Below, one piece after another: positions 58,085 to 64,000 of a DNA stretch of 64,000 nucleotides (position 1 is the stretch's first letter; every line of letters starts with the position of its first letter). The stretch is taken from positions 3,851,454-3,915,453 of the forward strand of contig OY282430.1 in assembly GCA_958296025.1 (NCBI GenBank), in the 5' to 3' direction. The stretch comes from an uncultured Pseudomonadales bacterium. GTDB lineage: Bacteria > Pseudomonadota > Gammaproteobacteria > Pseudomonadales > Azotimanducaceae. A program made the position numbers and the translations under genes. Below the pieces are notes generated by a model. That model worked only from the letters and a program-made list of their open reading frames with translations. It searched no databases and was not told the DNA's origin.

Positions 58085-60426
58085 ATGGGAAAATCTAGGA
58101 AAGCATTTTGTATGAATCTGCTCCGGCTTGGACTAGGCGGTGTCCTGCCGGTGATTGTCGTTGGTGTGCCGGCATCAGCGATGGCTGAAGACGAGGCGGT
58201 TGCCGAACAGACGACAATTGCGGAGATTGTCGTCACGGCGCGGCAGCGGGAGGAGTCCATTCAGGACATCCCCATTGCCATCTCCGCCTTCACCGGGGAG
58301 GATTTCGACAAGCGCGCCATACGCGGCCTGGAGGATGTGGCCCGCTTCACCGCCGGCATGAGCTTCGAGGACTTCGGGAGCGGTTTCGCCACCCCGGTGA
58401 TACGGGGCGCCTCGCAAACGCGGTTAACCGCCATAGAGCAGAACGTCTCCACCTTCTTCGACGGCCTGTACGTTCCTAGGGGTTGGGCGATCAATCCAGG
58501 CGTGGCCAACCTCAGCCGCATTGAGGTGGTCAAGGGGCCGCAGAGCGCTCGCTACGGGCGCAACGCCTTCATGGGCGCCATCAACTACGTTCCCAAGGGG
58601 CCGAGCGAGGAGCTGTCCGTGGACTTCGGCGGCACCTTGGGCTCGGACGAGCGCTACGACTTCAACGGCAGCCTTTCCGGTCCTCTGGCGGAGGGCCTCG
58701 CCTACGGTTCGATCTCCTACTCCAGCTCGGAGTTTGACGGCAGCTGGGACAATGCGCATCCGTTCGCCAATGCGGAGGTTCCCTAGGCACCTCCGGCAAC
58801 GGCGGCGGCTGGAGCAACCAAGCCTTCTCGGCAGCGCTGCGGGTGACGCCCAACGAGCGGCTGCAAATCGATGCGGCCTGGCACTACTTCGACCTGTCGG
58901 ACGAGAACCGCGGCTCCTCGCAAATCCGGGAGTCCCGCGGCGCCACCAACTGCGGCAGCATCGGCAGCTCCGGCAACCCGCGCCTGTACTGCGGCGAACT
59001 GCCGGCGCCGCCGGATTCCGTCGGCTTCGACCCCCGGGCTTACGGGCGGCAAGGGGAGATCGACATCATCAAGGCCGGCTTCACCTATGACTTGTCCGAA
59101 TCCCTGACCCTGCGCTATCAGTACGGTTCCATCGAAGGCGATGTGGACATCGCCTCCATCTCGGAGTCGAACCACATCACCTGCAGCGACGTCGTGCCGG
59201 GCTTCTGCACCTATCAGAACACGCCTCTGGGCGGCATCGACTACGGTTCCCATGAATTGCGGCTGTCCAGCGAGGGCGCCGGCTCGTTGACCTGGACCTT
59301 GGGCGCCTATTCCTCGGACGGCCAGGACGATACGGACTTCCGCGTTCCGATTCCGGGGGTGCCGGTGCTGACCGCGGCGCCCACGGCGCCCTTGGACCAG
59401 GCCGCGGCCAGGAGCATCAGCAACGTCAGCACCGACACCGACGTGCTGGCCGGGTTCGGCGAAATCGCCTACGTCGCCAATGATCGCTGGCGGCTCTCCT
59501 TGGAAGCCCGCTACAGCTCCGAAGAGAAAACCCAAGTGAACAACGCCACCCAAGCGAAATTCAACAACACCTTCAAGAACTTCACCATCCGCACCTCCGC
59601 CGAATACAGCTTGGACGACGACCGGCTGCTGTACGCCTCCGTGGCCAACGGCGTCAAGGCCGGCGGCTTCAACCCCACCGCCGTGCTGGAGTCGGACCGG
59701 GTGTTCGACCAGGAGCGCAACTGGACTTTTGAGGTCGGCGGCAAGGGCACCTTCGCCGACGGCAGGCTGTTGGTGAACGCAGCCCTGTTCTATGTGAAGT
59801 GGCGGGATATCCAGCTGAACGCCCCGGACAGCGGCGCCGTGGTGCCGAACGCGGTGAACATCACCTTGAACTTGGGCGACGCGACCATGTACGGGCTGGA
59901 ACTGGACTTGGCCGCGCAGCTGTCGGACAACTTCCAGTTCGATGCCTCGGCTTACTTCGTGGACGCCACCTACGACAACGGCACCATAGATGCCCGTTTC
60001 TCCCGGCAAGGGCCGTTCTTCGCGCCCAACCCCACCTCCTGCGACGATGTGCTGTGCCCGTCCAATGGCGAGATCGGCGGCAACGACGTGGAGCGCCAAG
60101 CGCCGGTGCAGCTATCCGCCGGCGGCGAATGGCGGGCGGATCTGCCCAGCTTGAACGGCAGCTTCTACGCCCGGGCGGACCTCAGCTACCAAGCGAAGCA
60201 GGAAGCCGAATCCATGAACCTATCGCAGATTTCGGCTCGCACCTTGCTGAACGCCTCCACCGGCATCAACTTCGGCAACATCGACCTCTGGCTCTGGGCG
60301 CGCAACCTGACGGACAAGAAGTACTCCAGCAACGCCTTCGTGGTGCTGTTGCCCTGGGGCAACGGCTACTCCAACATCTTTGGGGAGCGGCGAACCTTCG
60401 GCCTGTCGGCGCGCTATAGCTTCTAG
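58085..60426 (+). pseudogene. TonB-dependent receptor with a single frameshift
   Basis: An otherwise complete outer-membrane receptor of about 780 residues. A signal peptide (LLRLGLGGVLPVIVVGVPAS) leads into the TonB-box/plug region (IAEIVVTARQREESIQDIPI, VVKGPQSARYGRNAFMGAIN). The barrel ends with RRTFGLSARYSF and a terminal Phe. Near 58780 the frame shifts by one base: the first frame ends at 58786, and the second resumes SLGTSGNGGGWSNQAFS. One base missing in ggttccctagg explains it, so it is a recent mutation or a sequencing error. The receptor probably imports a substrate for the adjacent transporters. It sits in a run with two GPH-type transporters. Confidence 0.88.
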
Positions 60427-60485
60427 GCCCCGTCTGCGCCAGCTTGACAGCGGCCTAGGATTGCCGCGCACTGACCGCCCCCCTT

Positions 60486-61871
60486 TTGAGCCAGACTAGC
60501 GGCAGCATAGTAGGGGCGGCAGGTCGCCTGCCGGCCCGCCTCAAGCTGTTCTGGGGCAGCGGCGCCCTAGGCGTCGCCTTGCTGATGAACTCGGTGTCGC
60601 TGCTGATTCTGGTCTATCTGGTCAGCGTGCTCAAGTTGGATCCGGCCTTGGCTGGAACCTTGGTCTTTCTTTCCAAGATCGTCGATGCGGTCAGCGACCC
60701 GGTGGTGGGCGTCTTGAGCGACCGCTCCAATTTCCGCTCCGGACGCCGCCGTCCCTACATGTTCGCCGGCGCCTTCCTCTCCGCCTTGGCGTTTGGCCTG
60801 CTGTTCTCCATTCCCCGCCTTGAGGCCGAGGGGCTGACGGCGTTGTACGCCTTCGCCTGCCTGGTGCTCTACACCTTGGGCTACACCCTGTTCAACGTAC
60901 CCTACATGGCGATGTCCGGCGAGATGACGGATAGCTACGAGGAGCGGACCTCGCTGCACGGCTACCGGGTGGCTTTCGTTTCCATCGGCTCCTCCATCGC
61001 CGGCGCTGGGGCGCCTTTCGCCCTGCAGCTTCTCGGCCAGACTTGGGAGGCCTACGCCATCGTCGGCGCGGCCATCTCCGCGCTCATTTTCGCCTCGTTG
61101 ATCGTCTGCTGCTTCGGCACCGCCTCGGCCCGCACTCTTCAGCGCGTGGAGACCGGGCGCGGCTTTGCCGAGCAACTGGCGCTGCTGGCGGCGAACCGGC
61201 ATCTGCTGACGCTGATTTCGGTGAAGGCGCTGCAACTGGTGGGCGTGATGAGCTCCGTTTCGGTCATGCTGTTCTTCCTGTCCCAGTATGTGGGCATGGA
61301 TCTGCGCTATCTGATCCCGTTCGCACTCATCAACACCGCCGCCACCATCGCCGCCGTGCCGCTGCTCAGGCGGCTGGCGGAGCGGGTCGGCAAGCGCGGC
61401 GCCTATTTCCTGAGCGCCAGCCTCACCTTGGCGCTCTACCTTAGCTGGGCGCTGGTGCCGCCCAGCCCGTCCATGGGCGAGTTTCTGCCGGGCTACCTGC
61501 TGCGCGGAGCGGTTTCCGGCCTATGCATTGGTGGCAACGTGATGCTGGCCATGTCGATGCTGACCGACACCATTGACTACGACGCCCGGCGCACCGGCAT
61601 GAGGCGGGAAGGCATCCACGCCTCCGCCTACAGCTTCGTGGAGAAGCTATCCTCCGCCTTGGGACCATTCCTGGTGGGTTGGATTCTGGCTTTGGCCGGC
61701 TACGACAAGACCAAGGCGGTGGATGAGCTGCAGACCGGGGATGCCCTGTTCGGCATTCTGTTTGGCATGGCCTACCTGCCGGCCGTCATGATCGGCCTGA
61801 GCATGGCCGTGCTGTGCTTCTACCGGCTGACCAAGGCGGAACTGGAGCGCACCGAACGGCTGCACGGCTAG
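60486..61871 (+). CDS. MFS transporter, GPH (glycoside-pentoside-hexuronide:cation symporter) type
   Basis: The 461-aa product has about twelve hydrophobic segments. The signature VSDPVVGVLSDRSNFRSGRR, NVPYMAMSGEMTDSYEERTS and a late DTIDYDARRTGMRREGIHAS are typical of the GPH/MelB-like family, which couples uptake of glycosides or similar solutes to Na+ or H+. The start is TTG 60486. Its TAG shares a palindromic CTAG with the stop of the next gene. Substrate unknown. Confidence 0.9.
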   Translation: MSQTSGSIVGAAGRLPARLKLFWGSGALGVALLMNSVSLLILVYLVSVLKLDPALAGTLVFLSKIVDAVSDPVVGVLSDRSNFRSGRRRPYMFAGAFLSALAFGLLFSIPRLEAEGLTALYAFACLVLYTLGYTLFNVPYMAMSGEMTDSYEERTSLHGYRVAFVSIGSSIAGAGAPFALQLLGQTWEAYAIVGAAISALIFASLIVCCFGTASARTLQRVETGRGFAEQLALLAANRHLLTLISVKALQLVGVMSSVSVMLFFLSQYVGMDLRYLIPFALINTAATIAAVPLLRRLAERVGKRGAYFLSASLTLALYLSWALVPPSPSMGEFLPGYLLRGAVSGLCIGGNVMLAMSMLTDTIDYDARRTGMRREGIHASAYSFVEKLSSALGPFLVGWILALAGYDKTKAVDELQTGDALFGILFGMAYLPAVMIGLSMAVLCFYRLTKAELERTERLHG

Positions 61872-63367
61872 TCGCAGAGGCGGTTTCCCTCGCGCACCCC
61901 GGCTGAAGGCTCTTTTCCCCGCATGGCTTCGAGTTGGGTGGGGCCCAGTCGGTAGGCGATCAGCACTGGAACGGCGGCGAGACAAATCAAGGCCGGCACT
62001 AGGGAGATGCCTAGCTTTACGGCCATCAAGGCGGATTCCGGCTGCGTGGCGGCATCGGTCCCCTCGACAAATCCGCTAGCCTCCAGCAGCAGACCGACTA
62101 TCAAGGGGCCGAGGGCGCCGGCGATCTTCTCCACCGTGGTGAAGATGCCGCTCATCATGCCCTCCCGATTCTGGCCGGAGGCCAGACGGTCGTACTCCAT
62201 GGTGTCCGGCAGCAGCGCCAAGGCGCAGACCAAGGTGCCGTTGGAGAAGACGCCGAGCAATGCCGCCCGCGCATAGAAGAGCCATTCCGCCTCCCCGGGC
62301 TGCCAGAGAAACCAGCTCGCCATACCCAGCCCGTACAGGGTGACGGAGACGATGTACACCTCCCGCTTGCCGCGACGCGTGATGATCCAACGCCAAGGCG
62401 CTAGGGAGACTAGGCCGGCCACGCTGAACAAGGCTAGGTAATAGGAGATTTCGACGGTGGGGCGTTCCAGGACGTAGCGAAAGAAGAAGGGTGTGCAGGC
62501 CAGCGCCAACGCCAGCACCGCCAGTTGCAGCAGCTTCACCAGGGTCAACAGGCGGAAGGGCGCATGGCGGAAAACGTCCAGGGCTTGCACGAAGGGGTTG
62601 CCTTGGACGGGGGGCTGGGAAGCGCCGGACTGTTGGCCGAGCGTTGGGAGGGGTTCCGCGGCTAGGGTGTCCTGCCGGTTGGATGCGGTGGAGACTGCGG
62701 CAGCCGGCGGCTGTCCCGCTTGGCCGGTGCCGACCGTCGGGCTTGCGGCGGTTCCCGCAAAGGCGATCAGTCCGGCCGCCACGGCTAGGCCGCCCAAGCC
62801 GAAGCCAAGCGCCGAGTAGCCGGAGGCGCCGTCGCCGGCGACGTCCACCAGCAACGGGCCGCCCGCTGAGCCGATCATCACGCCGACGATCATGAAGCCC
62901 ACGCGCATGGACATGAGGCGGGTGCGCCCGTCGTAGGAAGGGGCCAGCGTCGGCGACATGGCGAGGTAGGGAACGGCGAAGACCGTGTAGGAAGTGGAGT
63001 AGAGCACCAAGGCGGCGAGCAGCATTGTTCCCGTCACCGCAACCGACAGATTCGCCAAGTTGAAGAACAGCGCGAAACTCAGTGGCAAGGCGACGGCGCC
63101 TAGCAGCAGGTAGGGACGCTGTGGCCCCCAACGGTGCCTAGTGCGGTCGCTGATGGCGCCCATCACCGGGTCCGTGACCGCATCGTACAGACGCACGGCG
63201 AACAGCAGGCTGCCGGCCAGGGCGGCGCCTACCCCCAGAACCGAGGTCATGTAGAACAGCGCGAACAGCGACATGGCGTTGAACACCGCGCCAGTCGCCA
63301 AGGACCCGGTGGCCCAGGCCCATGCCGTTGTGCGGGGGGGAGCCCCTCGCATGATGGTGCTGTTCAT
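61868..63367 (-). CDS. MFS transporter, GPH type, with low-complexity loop
   Basis: A second transporter of the same family (499 aa), convergent with the first. Motifs: AVTDPVMGAISDRTRHRWGP, FAVPYLAMSPTLAPSYDGRT and DTMEYDRLASGQNREGMMSG. The central cytoplasmic loop carries an extra Gln/Ala/Pro-rich stretch (about residues 209-256, bases 62602-62743). The C-terminal tail (KEPSAGVREGNRLCD) is encoded by a copy of the dispersed repeat. Substrate unknown. Confidence 0.9.
   Translation of the reverse strand: MNSTIMRGAPPRTTAWAWATGSLATGAVFNAMSLFALFYMTSVLGVGAALAGSLLFAVRLYDAVTDPVMGAISDRTRHRWGPQRPYLLLGAVALPLSFALFFNLANLSVAVTGTMLLAALVLYSTSYTVFAVPYLAMSPTLAPSYDGRTRLMSMRVGFMIVGVMIGSAGGPLLVDVAGDGASGYSALGFGLGGLAVAAGLIAFAGTAASPTVGTGQAGQPPAAAVSTASNRQDTLAAEPLPTLGQQSGASQPPVQGNPFVQALDVFRHAPFRLLTLVKLLQLAVLALALACTPFFFRYVLERPTVEISYYLALFSVAGLVSLAPWRWIITRRGKREVYIVSVTLYGLGMASWFLWQPGEAEWLFYARAALLGVFSNGTLVCALALLPDTMEYDRLASGQNREGMMSGIFTTVEKIAGALGPLIVGLLLEASGFVEGTDAATQPESALMAVKLGISLVPALICLAAVPVLIAYRLGPTQLEAMRGKEPSAGVREGNRLCD
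61882..61915 (+). repeat. copy of dispersed repeat at the 3' end of the transporter gene
   Basis: ggtttccctcgcgcacccc and the following ggctgaaggctctttt match the right part of the 57.9-kb repeat with a few changes. On the minus strand it encodes the last residues of the transporter. Confidence 0.55.
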
Positions 63368-63422
63368 CTTCTCAAGGCCCTATCGCGCTTGCGCACTCCA
63401 TAGATCGGTTTAGGGAGGCTTT

Positions 63423-64000
63423 TTACGCGGCTTCCGTGCCCCCTCTCAGCACCGAGTAGCCGGGTGCGTTTAGGCGTTCCAGGACGTAGAAGCCGCCGAG
63501 CTTGCCGTAGTTGATGCGCAGGTCGTCGTCGAGATAGACGATGTCGGAGTGGAAGGGGATGGGGCGGAATGCTTGGTCTAGGCCGATGTCCGAGGCGAGG
63601 CCGAAACCGCTGCGGAAGGCCGCGTCCGGCACATTGTCCGCCGGATGGAAAGCCACCCGATAAAACTCCACCATGTAGCGCTTCGGATTACCCTCGTTCG
63701 GGCCGTAGCGCCCGTGCATGACCACCACGCCGTTCAGGTCTTCGGCCATGTTCGTCACATAGACGATGTTGTTGTACGCCTTGGAGGACTGCTCGATCTC
63801 CTGCACCAAGCGGGTGACGCACATCGGCACTTCCGGCAGATGGCCGAAGCTTTGGATTTTCAAGGTGGTTTGGTGCAGCAAGGGCTGCCCTTCGGAGTGC
63901 TTGCCGCCGAAGCTGGCGAAACGGCTCAACCACACACCCTCGGCAGCCTGCTGATGGTTCATGGGTTCCGGCACCGGCGAGTGTTCCGCCAGCTGGTCGC
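63423..64000 (-). CDS. PAP/fibrillin-like lipid-associated protein (5' end beyond window)
   Basis: The frame is open to the window edge and ends at 63423, giving at least 191 residues. KRYMVEFYRVAF and the near-terminal DIVYLDDDLRINYGKLGGFY resemble the C-terminal block of PAP/fibrillin proteins, which bind hydrophobic molecules in plastids, cyanobacteria and some bacteria. An internal GTG (63974) could start a shorter form, but coding potential continues upstream. It lies 55 bases past the second transporter on the same strand. Assignment is tentative. Confidence 0.5.
   Translation of the reverse strand, partial: DQLAEHSPVPEPMNHQQAAEGVWLSRFASFGGKHSEGQPLLHQTTLKIQSFGHLPEVPMCVTRLVQEIEQSSKAYNNIVYVTNMAEDLNGVVVMHGRYGPNEGNPKRYMVEFYRVAFHPADNVPDAAFRSGFGLASDIGLDQAFRPIPFHSDIVYLDDDLRINYGKLGGFYVLERLNAPGYSVLRGGTEAA

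Noticed and set aside
60423..60458. Terminator after the TonB receptor (CTAGGCC...GGCCTAG)
   Set aside because: Stem of seven with a 22-base loop and no T-run; too weak to call.
61868..63367. Two convergent GPH transporters as a recent duplication
   Set aside because: They share family motifs, but their sequences differ throughout, so they are distant paralogues.

Overview
This window is a piece of a GC-rich gammaproteobacterial chromosome spanning the replication origin. The core order rpmH-rnpA-yidD-yidC-mnmE-mnmG-rsmG-parA-parB runs leftward from about 46.6 kb, and dnaA-dnaN-recF-gyrB runs rightward from 47.5 kb. The ~0.86 kb spacer between them holds degenerate DnaA boxes and an AT-rich stretch and is read as oriC. 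The gene blocks lptD-surA-pdxA, amgK-murU and pilT-yggS-proC-yggT-metX-metW-DUF4426-rdgB are also gammaproteobacterial. TonB receptors, a PQQ cytochrome dehydrogenase, a DUF3604 protein and GPH-type symporters suggest a marine or host-associated heterotroph; this is inference, and I cannot name the genus.

Layout. 1-3.7 kb: an acyl-CoA dehydrogenase pair with the scar of a lost third copy, then lon. 3.7-11 kb: pdxA, surA and lptD (vitamin B6 and outer-membrane biogenesis), divergent from amgK-murU (peptidoglycan sugar recycling). 11-14 kb: a convergent hicA/hicB pair, rpe-gph, and a retropepsin-like protease with a small partner. 14-18.7 kb: an accessory pocket with a trpE-trpD-trpC mosaic pseudogene, a lower-GC two-gene module (TerB-like protein plus membrane-anchored HNH nuclease) and an IS1380-type transposase remnant. 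18.8-22.7 kb: an NhaC-type antiporter, fused remains of a TonB receptor and a LuxR regulator, and an MDR oxidoreductase. 23-27.3 kb: intact trpE-trpG-trpD-trpC. 27.3-38.1 kb: gpsA, DUF3604, pilT and the proC/metX cluster, with a structured leader before metX. 38.2-53.7 kb: the origin region. 53.9-64 kb: a LysR regulator, a PQQ dehydrogenase with a 45-aa membrane partner, tRNA-Met, a frameshifted TonB receptor, two GPH-type transporters and a PAP/fibrillin-like protein cut by the window edge.

Main themes. Gene decay is visible as collapsed or mosaic copies joined at short matches: the acyl-CoA dehydrogenase scar, the trp mosaic and the TonB-LuxR junction. Low-complexity stretches sit in frame inside amgK, murU and one transporter. 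A hairpin repeat recurs at several loci and has become coding at two gene ends. Three conserved genes lack a normal start codon where one is expected. The best candidate for an undescribed system is the HNH/TerB module at 15.6-17.7 kb. The metX leader, with four mutually complementary segments before a terminator, is the best candidate regulatory RNA. Gene calls come from reading the sequence by eye; no database search was run.
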